Shown in pieces: positions 35,487 to 64,000 of a stretch of 64,000 bases of DNA (positions are counted from its first letter, which is position 1; each line of letters opens with the position of its first letter). This DNA is from Lumbricus rubellus (Eukaryota; Annelida; Clitellata; Crassiclitellata; Lumbricidae), in the NCBI GenBank assembly GCA_945859605.1, contig OX243822.1:19706399-19770398 (forward strand), given 5' to 3'. The notes beneath the pieces were generated by a model. The model saw nothing but the letters and a program-made list of their open reading frames with translations, was not told the origin of the DNA and searched no databases. Position numbers and translations under genes: made by a program.

Positions 35487-35938
35487 GTGACATCAGCCGA
35501 AGTACCAGTCGAGGGCTCTGAAGGGGTCGTGACATCAGCCGAAGTACCAGTCGAGGGCTCTGAAGGGGTCGTGACATCAGCTGAAGTACCAGTCGAGGGC
35601 TCTGAAGGGGTCGTGACATCAGCCGAAGTACCAGTCGAGGGCTCTGAAGGGGTCGTGACATCAGCCGAAGTACCAGTCGAGGGCTCTGAAGGGGTCGTGA
35701 CATCAGCCGAAGTACCAGTCGAGGGCTCTGAAGGGGTCGTGACATCAGCCGAAGTACCAGTCGAGGGCTCTGAAGGGGTCGTGACATCAGCCGAAGTACC
35801 AGTCGAGGGCTCTGAAGGGGTCGTGACATCAGCCGAAGTTCCAGTCGAGGGCTCTGAAGGGGTCGTGACATCAGCCGAAGTACCAGTCGAGGGCTCTGAA
35901 GGGGTCGTGACATCAGCCGAAGTACCAGTCGAGGGCTC
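35487..35938 (-). repeat. 42-bp coding minisatellite, about 11 nearly identical units
   Basis: Each unit encodes EPSTGTSADVTTPS on the minus strand. Only scattered single-base differences occur (for example near 35581 and 35840), which points to recent expansion or homogenisation. Confidence 0.93.
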
Positions 35939-35953
35939 TTTAACTGAAACCAT

Positions 35954-36606
35954 GTAATATACAAGAATAATTTATTTCACATAACAGTCATTGTTGTATT
36001 GTTAAAGACTTAGTATTAGTAATGTTGATCTAAGTATCCTGTACCGGTTTAAAAAAATGAAAAGTTCTCATGAATCTTATTCAATAGAGTTTGGAAAAAT
36101 GATATGCCATGCTGTCAGGCAGGAAATAAGATTGCAATTTAATTAATTATTATCATTACATTAACTTAATAATAACTTAATTAATTGTAATCCACTCATA
36201 AAATAACATAAAAGGAAACTACAGCCCTGTCTTCTGTCGACCACAATGAAGGTGTTGGTTATACGCAACGGACGCCGGGGGTCGGTTTTTTTGTCGTCCC
36301 TTGGACGCATCGTTAATTTATTTTGGCGTCCATTCAGAACTTGGGTGCGTCCGTGGACGCGGCACCTTTATTTTTCAGCGTCGAGCTTCAAAATTTTGGT
36401 GTCCCCTACGCCAGGACGCACACTAACCGAATCACTAATTCTAGTCTAATTATGAAAATTTATATAATACATACGTAAGATCTGATCATCTGATCCATAT
36501 CATCGGATTCTTCCGATGACAGTGCACTCGATGGACAATAATCTTCATCTCTTGAATCATCCAATTCATCGGAATCGGATTCTAAACACTGTTCTAGAGC
36601 TTGTTT
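35954..36606. other. Spacer
   Basis: AT-rich flank, then a GACGC-rich stretch (36265-36420) with repeated GGACGC. No gene seen. Confidence 0.45.
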
Positions 36607-37113
36607 GGGGCCGTCCATAAAGTATGTCACGCTTTTTTTGACCATTTTTGACCCCCCCCTCCCCCCTGTCACAAACTGTCACAAGTCTCGGACCCCCCCC
36701 CCCTAAAGTACGTCACACTTTCTCGGACCCCCCCCTCCCTAAAGTACGTCGCACTTTCGATTTTTTTTAAATTAACACCTTATTCAAATTTAATCTAAAA
36801 CACACCTCACTATTAAACTGTAAAGTTTCCACTTAAAAGAACTATCACATTATTAAAATGACTTTAATAGTAGAATAGTTAATTGTCAACAGTTGTCACA
36901 GTCATTCATTGAAGCAGCAACTCAATGTAGATTGAATTTGAAAACAAAAATTGCAAAAATTAGACTAGACAATCATATAATACACATCATTTTAAAAAAT
37001 AAATGTGTGACGTCACACATGGCCTGACCCCCCTCCTCCCCCCTGTCACAAACTGTCACACTTTCTTACACCCCCTCCCCCCCTCGAGCGTGACATACTT
37101 TATGGACGGCCCC
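36607..37113. mobile_element. MITE with perfect long terminal inverted repeats
   Basis: The ends are GGGGCCGTCCATAAAGTATG (continuing GTCACGCT) and its complement, 27 bases in all. TTT occurs on both flanks (36604-36606, 37114-37116). Subterminal C-runs with TGTCACAAACTGTCACA and TAAAGTACGTC repeats fill the inside. No coding capacity. I do not assign a superfamily. Confidence 0.85.
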
Positions 37114-37253
37114 TTTCAGGGAAAATGTTTTGCGCAACGATCTGTCAGCCATTTTCTTTGTTTACCGTTATTATGAAAAGTGATAGCTTCCAGTTAGTTA
37201 CGACCTTGTGATCCGCAGCTTCTCACATACGACCTTATGATTCTCACCCAAAC

Positions 37254-37288
37254 CAAAGATATTAGAGTCGTAGACTCTAATATCTTTG
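37254..37288. repeat. Perfect 35-bp hairpin palindrome
   Basis: Two 16-base arms (CAAAGATATTAGAGTC and its exact complement) separated by GTA. No T-run or gene end is nearby that would make it a terminator. Confidence 0.95.
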
Positions 37289-37616
37289 CCCAAACAATAT
37301 AAACGTCAATATGACCATGTTGCTCAAGATGTATCTCGATCATTACTGCATATACATACGTCTTTGTTGCACTAGATTGTGGCCCTTTCCTTGCTTAATC
37401 AATAGAAACTAAAAAAGCATTTTTTCAAAATCTACACGATACGACCTTGTGATTCTTGGCACACGCAGTTGTCTCTCAGCTAGCTGGGGTTATTTTCATG
37501 GGATAATTGTCTGGGTGGTCATTGCCACAGGGGGTAATTGTCCTGCTACCGATGAATACAACATTCTTATTGTACATATACACACAATGAACGACCTTTG
37601 AATTCTACCTTCAGAG

Positions 37617-37755
37617 CAGTGGCGTTTAACCCCCCCCCCCCCCAACTGGATTGGGAGAGCAACCCCGAATCTGACTAGTGTCAAAAACATGCATTTAACT
37701 TCCTCACTATAATTTGAAGCAATTCTCCAAACCCCACCATTGCTAGACACCACTG
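37617..37755. mobile_element. Possible small hAT-like MITE
   Basis: CAGTGGCGTTTA on the left and the complement of CAGTGGTGTCTAG on the right, with a C-run inside. The flanks share only CTTC, so the target duplication is weak. Confidence 0.35.
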
Positions 37756-38060
37756 CTTCTCGTTATCAAATCAAATCAAATAATTTATTGGTCCATTTGT
37801 AGCAGCAACAAGCACACCAAGTCAGGAACAAAAATTACACAAAGCATCTCAAGTATCACCAAGTTGTTAGACATTAATCAATCCAATAGCTTAATTAGTT
37901 AACATAATTGTCCTAGACAGCAGGATTAAGTCACAAGTTTTCTTTCTGGTGAAGCACACCAACAGAGGATGGCATTGGTATATCTCTTTGTGTGAATTCT
38001 GTATGAGTGCGAGATGTCGTTAGGAGTTATTTGTCTGGCTTCACTGTTTATTTATTTTTA

Positions 38061-38988
38061 GGAGACAGAGTTTCTCTGATGTTCCTCCTGATGGAAGCGG
38101 AAGATGTCAACGAGATCACAAATGAATGGAGCTTTACGCAACGCATTCAATCAGTGGAAGTGGGTCTGGTCACAAACCAACATCGTCAGGAGCAGGAACG
38201 ACATCTGAATCAACAATGTGACGAAGAACAGCTACAACTTGACCAGAGTTTAATTTACTTCCTGCAAGAAACATGTGGTACGTTATCTACTTTCAACAAA
38301 TCTTATGACTTTTTTAGTCTTTCCGTCTAAATTTCGTAGAAAAATGCAGTACATTCCATGCTCTTAAATTATGAAGACCTTATTTGGTAGGCCTACTTCA
38401 ATGCTGAAAGGAAACTTGACATATTATAATGCATGTGAAAAGGAGCTGTTCAGTTTTTTCATGAGAAATGTTGCATATAATTTTTTTTGGGGGGTGGAAT
38501 GGTACATGTATAGTATACAGGTGAACAACACCTCAATTTTGGGAAAGGGGAAGACTTTACCCTCCTCGAGAGAGGTCTAGAAACTGCACCTTGACAAACA
38601 ATACACTGGCTGGAACGGGCTCTCTAGAATGTGACAGTTCAGGAAACTTTCTGATTGACTTAGTGTTGTCAGAACATTGCAGCAATGTCATTACTGTATT
38701 TGCACAATGTGCATTTTCGTGCTTTCTACTTTAATGACTGTTATAATCCATTAACTAAACCAACATTTGGCGTCAATTAAACCCGATGAATGTTTATGGA
38801 CATACTTGAATCGACTCTTTCTCAGCGAATATTGACAGTAAGACTTGAAACGAAACTGGTTTTATTGAACTTTCAGATGGAGACCTTCAAAGACTTCAAT
38901 ATGTCTACATTGTCAAGGCAAAATACCTTTCCTGCGATGATGATGTGCAAGATTATCATGGATCTGTGTGTCATAGATCATGAAACAG
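38061..38988 (+). CDS. Possible exons of an unrecognised plus-strand gene (38061-38276 and 38877-38988)
   Basis: A TTTATTTTTAG acceptor precedes 38061. The frame DRVSLMFLLMEAEDV is open, Gln/Glu-rich (HRQEQERHLNQQCDEEQLQ), and ends at a GTACGT donor. Leftover G plus AT after a TTTCAG acceptor at 38876 gives a phase match to GDLQRLQYVYIVKAKY, then a TGA near 38988. Splice signals and matching phase are the only support. I do not recognise the protein. It would converge on the WRN-like gene. Confidence 0.3.
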
Positions 38989-39083
38989 TTCCAGGAATGG
39001 GAGGACAAAGTTCCGAGCATACTTTACGCGTCATGCCTTCAGTCACGACGTGTTTTTCTACTGCTTTCTTACTTAACAGATGA

Positions 39084-40613
39084 GACTTGGAATTGCCACT
39101 GCAAAGCGCATTGACTCAGAGTAGGTGTAGACTTTCACGTTCGCGAACTGTTGCCTCGCCTGAAGCTCGGACAACATACAAGAAGTATTACGATGTCATT
39201 CCAGTTGAACGCTTGTTGTGTTTGAATACATCTTGCCTCCTTGATATTCAAAGATAATAGCAATAATATAAAAACATTCTGCAAATTTCAAGTTGTGACT
39301 TCTTCCATTTTTCTGACTTTTACATTCTGGACTATCAATAAATACTCATGCAATATGAGAAGGCAATTTTGCAATATATTGATATCTGAACCTATCCAGT
39401 CCCATTGTCGTTTGTAGTTAAATCTCTACCTCTGTCCTCTTCGTGGTAGGCCTACCCTAGGGAACTCTGGCCTTCGTATATGTGACCCATCTGACCAAAC
39501 CAGGTGTATGTCGTAACACATGCTTCTGAGATAATGACCAAAATGTGAAAGAAAGAAAAAAATCGACAGAAAATGATAAATATGTTTTATACACATACAA
39601 CCCCTCATCTCTATTAATTTGTCTCTCGACATTTTATATAGTGACTATTAACTTGCTTTATTGCCAAATTGTGCATTATTAAAACGGTTTATCAAAATAA
39701 TAATGAATAACAATAGCAATTATTGTGTTCAACACCATAACTTGATTGCATTCAAAGGTACCTTTCCTACAAACTGAAGACCAGGCCTGAAATTTCAGAC
39801 AAATTTCCTCTCCTAATAGCCATCTTTCTTATGTCCCTAAAGATTATGATAAAAATAATAATTTACAATAATAATTTGTTTAGTTGATAAAAATAAAATG
39901 TATATAAACCAATAATATATGATGTATACAAACCAATAATTTCCATAATTTGAATCTTTCTTTATTCCTTTTTGACAACTCTTGAAGTAGGCAGAACCCT
40001 GCTCATTACATTGACTAGCACATGTTTTTATAGATCATACACACAATTAAGCACTTTACAACATGTTTAATTAAAAACATAAACATGTTCTTTGAGGTCA
40101 TCAATACTAATTGTACATTGGAGACACTAAACATCACATCAGATACAAGAAGATTCATCAAATTATGTTCATCCATTACTGAATCTAATCTAGCATCTTC
40201 TGAATCATTACTGTAAAAATTCAGAGCTGCTCCTGTTTTTCACGCCATTCCAATATCGAGATTCAAAATCAAGCCAGACCAGTTCAGCCCACACCTCAGA
40301 TTCACATTCTGATGTGCCTTGTGAGAGTTGCCCCAACAATAGTAATAATGAAAATAATAATACTACTAATAATAATAAAAATAGAATCGAGTAAATGAAT
40401 TATTTTGTATGTGAAAATAAGAGCACTTGAGTAAGTACATTGAACTAGATCAAAATTATTGGAGAAGCATCTCGAAAGATGCCTTAGACCCTGCCAAGGA
40501 TCACTCTATCATAACGTTTCCTGAGAGACTGAACATTCTTATAACTCAGCCAAACCTTCACATGATTTTAAGCCAGAGTCAAAGTGGAGCAGTGAGACTT
40601 TAAATCGTCGCAG
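39084..40613. other. Intergenic, AT-rich
   Basis: Region downstream of the WRN-like stop codon. No supportable gene. It includes AATAAT-type microsatellites near 40340-40385. The helicase 3' UTR and poly(A) site should lie at its right end, but I could not fix the position. Confidence 0.5.
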
Positions 40614-58843
<18,230 letters not shown>

Positions 58844-59245
58844 TTCAATTCATCTAACAAACAGAAATGAATAGTTAATTCTTATTGTCGGATGACGACT
58901 CATTGCTGCTGGTTCCATTAATTAAACCCGAAACTGTTAATTTCTCATCTTTGGTTGAAAGCCCATTTAGCAAGCCTATTAGTTGCACCCCCAAACCCGG
59001 GCAAACATTGGGTTATTGATTGCCGTACGTGAGAGCGCTGTATTCTGAATACACGTTTACCTTGTCCCTAAAATAATCAGTAGATTAGAGGTCATGATAT
59101 GCGATCACACCGTTGATTAGAGTTGCTAATAGAGCCAGCAAAGGCACATAATAGATAAGGCTACGCTTTATCTAAATAATTATGTGGTAAAAGATAAGGT
59201 GAATCACGACTTACGAGCATCAGAGTTTAACGCCTTTACATTTAA
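58844..59245. other. WRN-like gene 5' region
   Basis: Should contain the 5' UTR and promoter. An acceptor-like TTTCTGTTTGTTAG lies directly before the coding start, so a noncoding first exon further upstream is likely. No TATA box or other element that I can call with confidence. Confidence 0.4.
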
Positions 59246-59939
59246 CGTAGTGGATCCGCTCACGCCCCGAGCGTTAGCGGAAACCATGTGCTACAATCAC
59301 GCCCGTAACATTATTGGTCGCACTGGCTACGGACGGTGGGCTAACACCCGTCGGCCAATCAGGTTAGCGGAAAACAATGTGGAAGAGTCGAATACCGTAG
59401 GGGAGGAGGTTGTCGAGTACAATTTATGCCCAATGCCCATCCTTTGTAAACCCTACTGTCAGCAGCACGTGCTGCGTGTCGCAGGGTCTTACGATTTTAG
59501 ACGAATTGCAATGTAAAACGTTTAAAATGTCTTACAAATGACCCTACGTATGGAGGAACATTTTGCACAGGTAATTATGCGCTCTTTATCGTTAAATTTA
59601 AGCATGGTTATAACATAGAAGACCTAGGTGTCGTTCGCGTATAGGGTATAAGGTTTCGCGTCGTGAGGGTCGGTTAGGGTTAGTGTTAGGGTTAGTGTTA
59701 GGGTTAGTGTCGTCATTAGATTCTTAAGATTTTTGCGTCGTGAGGGTCGGTTAGGGTTAGGGTTAGGGTTAGTGTCGTCATTAGATTCTTAAGATTTTTG
59801 CGTTGGTTGTTTAGCAGTTGTTGGCCAACCTAGCCTAATAGCTTGACCATCAACTGCTAACATCAACTACCTTCTCCCCCCCTGCGGTCTTCGCCTCTTC
59901 CAGACGGTTCACGTGACGGGCGTGAGCGGATCCACGACC
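59246..59939. mobile_element. Mutator-like MITE with 9-bp target duplication
   Basis: Inverted ends (GTGGATCCGCTCACGCCC and its complement) are flanked by a perfect 9-bp duplication, TACATTTAA (59237-59245, 59940-59948). A 9-bp duplication is typical of MULEs. There is no transposase; a plus-strand ORF across it has no recognisable domain. The inside carries GGTTAG-type repeats. Confidence 0.8.
59655..59800. repeat. Telomere-like GGTTAG repeats in a tandem duplication
   Basis: Two copies of a ~75-100-bp block (TGCGTCGTGAGGGTCGGTTAGGGTTAG..., ending GTGTCGTCATTAGATTCTTA). Each holds two to four GTTAGG units, some exactly TTAGGG. Confidence 0.85.
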
Positions 59940-60361
59940 TACATTTAATTGTGTGACTACTAGAAAAAGATGCTTTGATACCTTAAAACAACACAAGGAT
60001 TACTTGGATCTGGTGGTCATAGTTGCCAACTGCAGTCTGTGTAAATTGTCACGAAATTCTCCATCCGTGGTTAGGTTTATCTTTGGAAAACATCAAGGAT
60101 TCTATAAAACCACATAATTTATAGTATATTACACTATAATATTTATGTGATAAAACATAACCACCCGCCACGTAAAACTTGGTTTGGTTCTTTCTCACAT
60201 GGATATGTACACATCAGTGGTAAACAGGGATGCCACTCTGAATTCAGAAAAAGGTCAGATCTGGCAGAAAAAAGACTAGAAAAGGCTAGATTGAGAATTT
60301 CCAAGAGAATACAGTCATGGTTTTATTCGATCGATTTTCGCGCTTGAAACCTACATTTCTG
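59940..60361. other. Spacer
   Basis: AT-rich, no gene seen. The right end is the target duplication of the next element. Confidence 0.5.
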
Positions 60362-61019
60362 CAGTGGCGGCGCCAGGGGGGGGCTAGGGGGGGCTAAGCC
60401 CCCCCTATCGGCGGCTCAGCCCCCCCAAAACAAAACGAGGAAAATCTCTGCAACTGCTAACTTCGATTAAAAAGGCTAGACAGTGACCAACGTCAATTAA
60501 ATCAGCTATGTAACCAAAGTGTAGAGTGCTTATCTTAATAGAATCCACCGCATATAATATTTTGCTAATCCCCAACCCCAGACCCGTCATGAGGTTATGT
60601 ATACCATATGTAACCCGCCGGCCGGCTGAGGGCTACACCTGTTACATACCTATACAATCACATACGAAATGGGGTTTTCAATTAGCAGTTTGTAGTCAAG
60701 CCCGATTGCCCATAACATTTTATAATCATACCATTTTTACCTATTTCTTTTGGTTTTTTTAGTTGTTTGCCCACAAACGGTTAAGACTTGCTTCCCGGCT
60801 GATACTCGGCATCAGAAGGTCACGAAAATCAATGCCGGGTCGCAAAACCTGACAGACCCGGCGTACTTTCAGCTCTGGCCTACAGCGTGCATGTACACTG
60901 TAGTTGTGACTCGCTTTATTTGCAGACTAATGGGCGGAGTTTGGTCTCAGCTCTGGTGGGGGGCGGGCTAAATCAATGTTCCGCAGATCTCTACAATAGT
61001 CAAATCAACTTCAAAACAG

Positions 61020-62010
61020 CAGGTCGTTGATAACACTATGATTAAAAATATATAACCTTAGACACCCGAAAATCGTTGGTAACTCTAAATCAAAATAATA
61101 TTCTTAGACACCTGAAAATCGTTGAAAACACTAGAATCAAAATGATATCCTTAAACACCCGAAACTCGATTATAGCACTGGCATCAAAATGATATCCTTA
61201 AACACTCGAAAATCGATGATAGCACTGGAATCAAAATGATATCCTTAAACACCCGAAAATCGATAATAACACTGGAATCAAAATAATGTCTTTAGACACC
61301 CAAAATTTGTAGGTAACACTGGAATCAAAATGATATCCTAAGACACCCGAAAATCGTTGATAACACTGGAATGAAAACTATGTTTTTAGACACCCGAAAA
61401 TTGTTGATAACACTATATTCAAAATGATGGCCTTGGACACCCGAAAATTTATAGTAACACTAAATCAAAATAATATCTCAAACCACCCAACAATCGTTGA
61501 AAACACTAGAATCACAATTATGTTCTTAGACACTTAGAAATCGTTGATAACACTAGAATCAAAATGATGTCCGTAGACACCCGAAAATCGTTGGAAACAC
61601 TGGAATCAAAATTATTATGCTTAAACACCTCAAAATCGTTTATAACACTGGAATCAAAATTATATTCTTAGACACCCCAAAATTGTTGATAACACTGGAA
61701 TCAAAATAATGTGCTTAGACACCCGAAAATCGTTGGTAACTCTAGAATAAAACTGATATTTTTAGACACCCAAAAATCGTAGGAAACACTGGAATCAAAA
61801 TGTTATCCTTAGACACCCGAAAATCGCTGATTACACAGGAATCAAAACTATGGTTTTAGACACCCGAAAAATATTGATAACACTATATTCAAAATGATGT
61901 CCTTAGACACCCGAAAATCGTTGGTAACACTAGAATCAAAATGATATCCTTAGACACCCGAAAATCGTTAATAACAATGTAGTCAAAGTAATGTCTTTAG
62001 ACGCTCGAAA
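61020..62010. repeat. 47-bp satellite, about 21 diverged units
   Basis: Unit core ACACCCGAAAATCGTTGATA followed by ACACTGGAATCAAAATGATA. Units differ by several substitutions, so the array is old. Spacers are not unique, so it is not a CRISPR array. Confidence 0.92.
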
Positions 62011-62029
62011 AGATGTTTTAAACAAAATT

Positions 62030-62300
62030 TGAGGACTAAAAAAGGTGTCTTCAGAAATTTTGACTACTAAAAAAACCTGTCTGCATAAATTTTGGCAACT
62101 ACAAAAATGTCTTCACAAATGTTGAAAACTAATGTAAGGTGCCATCAGAAATTTTGACAAAAAAAAGAAAAGTGTTCAGACATTTTGACACCTAAACAAT
62201 GGTGTTTTCAGAAATTTTGATGACTAAACAAAGATGTCTCTAGACATTTTACCCTTTAAAAAGGTGTTTTCAGACTTTTTGACTACTTAAAAAGTCGTCA
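62030..62300. repeat. Second, shorter tandem repeat (about 36-40 bp)
   Basis: About seven diverged units with GTGTCTTCAGAAATTTTGAC and CTAAAAAAGG. Directly follows the 47-bp satellite within the same element. Confidence 0.75.
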
Positions 62301-62535
62301 GAAATTCTCCGGCGAAGAAACTTTAACGAAATCAAATCCTGGCCACGGCCTTGTAGGCTTGGGGAAGTTGTGCTGTTCTAAAAATTCCTTTGAAAAGCCG
62401 CGCATTCTAATACTAGTAGTCGGCGACTCTGCAAAACGACTTCTTAATTGAAGTTTTCATGATTTTTATCGTTCATAAATAGCTGACAAAAAGAGCCTAA
62501 AAAGGGTTCAAGTTGAGATCAACAGAGCTAAAAAT

Positions 62536-62605
62536 GCGTTGGCGGCTGGGGCTCCGCCCCAGGCCCCGCTGGGGGAGCTCACGACGCTCCCCCAGACCCC
62601 CTAGT
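62536..62605. repeat. GC-rich double hairpin module
   Basis: GGGGCTCCGCCCC followed by CTGGGGGAGCTCACGACGCT and CCCCCAG, which fold into two stems (the second with a 10-bp perfect arm). The inverse module is at 32943-33010 inside another hAT element. Confidence 0.85.
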
Positions 62606-62732
62606 CGCTATGGGCTTCGTGCCTTCGGCACTCGCAGCTTTGCGCCTTCGGCGCTTCGTACAAAATTTATAGTTGGGATTAGGGCTTCAGCCCCCCCAAA
62701 CGTGAATTCCTGGCGCCGCCACTGCATTTCTG

Positions 62733-64000
62733 AGGACCTTTTTAAAGTCATCCGACCAAAATTTGCTCCTGTTGCTTAAAAGAATTTATGATGACCCTTG
62801 TTTTTAGTATTTTGCTCCGAAATCTTGTTAACTTACAATTTTTGGGATCCGTAGGCCTACGTAGGCTATTCACGACATTTTCGACTTTTTTCGCATCTTT
62901 TGGGATTTTTACCTAAAAGAAGTCTATGTTTATGTGAAAAGTCAGAAAAACCGCCGTGAGAGAAAAGGCTAGATTTCGACCACAAAAAAACTAGAAACCT
63001 AGGCAAGACCGAGAGACCTAGACTAGATCTAGGACCTTCTAGGTTGAAGAAGCTATGAGTGTCATCTCGGTACAAAAATAATGGAAGGTGTGTAGGCTAT
63101 GTTTTCCGCATCACCTCACAAAGTAGCCTATGACGTTGTTCCGTGAGGTTGAAGGAATATTGATGTCGCTGCTTTCGTAGGCTACGTTCCAGCATTAGGC
63201 CCTATAAATATTAATAGTTTAGGCCTATAACTAATTATTTATGGTAGGCCTACCTAATAATAATAATAATAATAATAATAGTAGGCTATGTGATAGTAGG
63301 CTATGCTTGCAGTTTACATGCCTTTTCCCCCAAGAAACTCTTTGCGTTGACGTGCCGTAATTAACATGTAGCCTAACATGTGGGTTATTTAGAAGATTCA
63401 AATCTAAGTCTAGGTCTCTATGATCGATATAGGCCTAATTATGTATACTTGTATCATGCTATAATTGTTATATGGTGCCTTCGAATCAGCGTGGGCTGCG
63501 TAGCACCCTTTCACGCATGTAGAAGTTATATAACATTAGGCCTATCCCGTTCAATAATTCTTTGAAAAATGAGCAGGCCTGACGCCGCCTGAGGTCAAAC
63601 GGTCCCTATAGAAAACGGGCACATTTGTATTGTATTGCATCTAGGCCTATGCATTTTTATAGCGCATCTCACATTGCACACCAATCAGAGGCGCTCCCAG
63701 CGTAGACAATTACCCAAGTGAGAAAAAGTGGTTTCGAAACAACGAAAAGAATCACTTGGCCCACCAGTTTAAAAGGAGGAACGCGTCGAAGCAGAAAGTT
63801 GGTTCCACAGTTAGGCTACTGTAGGCCCACATGGCCAATGAGAGTAGGCTAAAGGTTCGCTTAATTTTTAGCCATGGTATGATGGCGGTCCTAGCTTGCG
63901 GGACGTCCGAGATCATACCAGGCAGAGGAGCGTAGGCCTAGCGGGAGAAAAGAAGTGGCCGAAGTCGCAAGCGAATATAATAGGCTATGGTCACATTTGC
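62733..64000. other. Right-end spacer
   Basis: No supportable gene. Very rich in TAGGCCTA-type octamers (62849, 63220, 63246, 63430, 63538, 63642, 63933). Also has an (AAT)n run near 63257 and a SINE tail fragment near 63655-63705. Confidence 0.5.

Larger units (their letters stand above)
32744..35953 (-). pseudogene. Second DUF7869-like gene, split by hAT and by a TAGGCC insertion
   Basis: Starts with an ATG at 35953, a 42-bp coding repeat array, then RKRKRDPSGWKRNVRK, the usual start of this protein type. A TAG follows at 35369-35371, where an extra six bases within TAGGCCTA interrupt SGKAYISARGK. Past it the frame continues: ENYWQIADKTRQMDFI, CNFCSAF, FDLQQVLQSP and YSDTCGGQNRNINFATM. The hAT element breaks it there, and the ELPIVTIEH part resumes at 32851. 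The segment that would follow (the ESGHSQME type) is absent. CGGQNRN is the hallmark motif. Function is unknown to me. Confidence 0.7.
60362..62724. mobile_element. hAT-type nonautonomous element carrying a satellite array
   Basis: Ends CAGTGGCGGCGCCAGG and its complement, with AGCCCCCCC blocks just inside. A perfect 8-bp duplication, CATTTCTG, at 60354-60361 and 62725-62732. No transposase seen. Most of it is tandem repeats. Confidence 0.9.

Noticed and set aside
35487..35957. Plus-strand and second minus-strand ORFs over the 42-bp array
   Set aside because: Repeat length divisible by three leaves several frames open. Only one minus frame joins conserved sequence.
59184..59516. Plus-strand 110-residue ORF
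   Set aside because: It crosses the MITE boundary at 59246, with no recognisable domain.
61020..62010. CRISPR-like repeat array
   Set aside because: Repeats are contiguous 47-bp units with no unique spacers, inside a eukaryotic transposon.

Overview
This is a stretch of animal nuclear genome. It has introns with canonical splice sites, a 26-exon Werner-type RecQ helicase, and several superfamilies of transposable elements. Intron-rich host genes, a very frequent TAGGCCTA octamer, tRNA-headed SINEs and hAT, pogo and piggyBac-like elements suggest a marine invertebrate, perhaps an echinoderm or another non-vertebrate deuterostome. The species placement is inference only.

Layout. Bases 1-5538 hold a non-LTR retrotransposon (reverse transcriptase plus RNase H) broken by two later insertions: a short copy of its own family and a TTAA-flanked DNA transposon. 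Bases 5970-9195 hold remains of LTR retrotransposons on the minus strand, with a hAT element inside. A second non-LTR copy (9339-11426) sits in a minus-strand fragment that looks P-element-like and carries two protein-repeat arrays (to 12361). Bases 13257-18995 are one hAT transposon bounded by a perfect 8-bp target duplication. Its minus-strand gene splices an OTU cysteine-protease domain in phase onto a KIAA1586-like hAT transposase. Bases 19992-22342 are a duplicated ~110-bp unit split by an LTR-type element. Bases 22371-27532 hold two copies of a 547-bp segment on either side of a decayed pogo transposase gene. Then come a TTAA/CCC (piggyBac-type) element (27920-29788), a three-exon DUF7869-like gene with a nonsense codon (29868-32438), and a second DUF7869-like gene (32744-35953) split by a hAT element with a perfect 8-bp duplication. 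Bases 36607-37113 are a MITE. Weak plus-strand exons lie near 38.1-39.0 kb.

Bases 40614-58843 (minus) are a complete host gene: a WRN-like helicase of 26 exons and 1150 predicted residues. Every splice phase I checked agrees. It has helicase, RQC and HRDC regions but no N-terminal 3'-5' exonuclease; an in-frame stop precedes its start codon. Its introns carry SINEs, MITEs and minisatellites, some touching splice sites. Upstream are a Mutator-like MITE with telomere-like repeats (59246-59939) and a 2.4-kb hAT-type element filled with a 47-bp satellite (60362-62724).

Most likely novelty: the OTU-protease/hAT-transposase fusion gene inside a clean, target-duplication-bounded transposon. All coordinates and splice calls come from reading the sequence by eye. 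Family names come from recognised motifs, not from searches.
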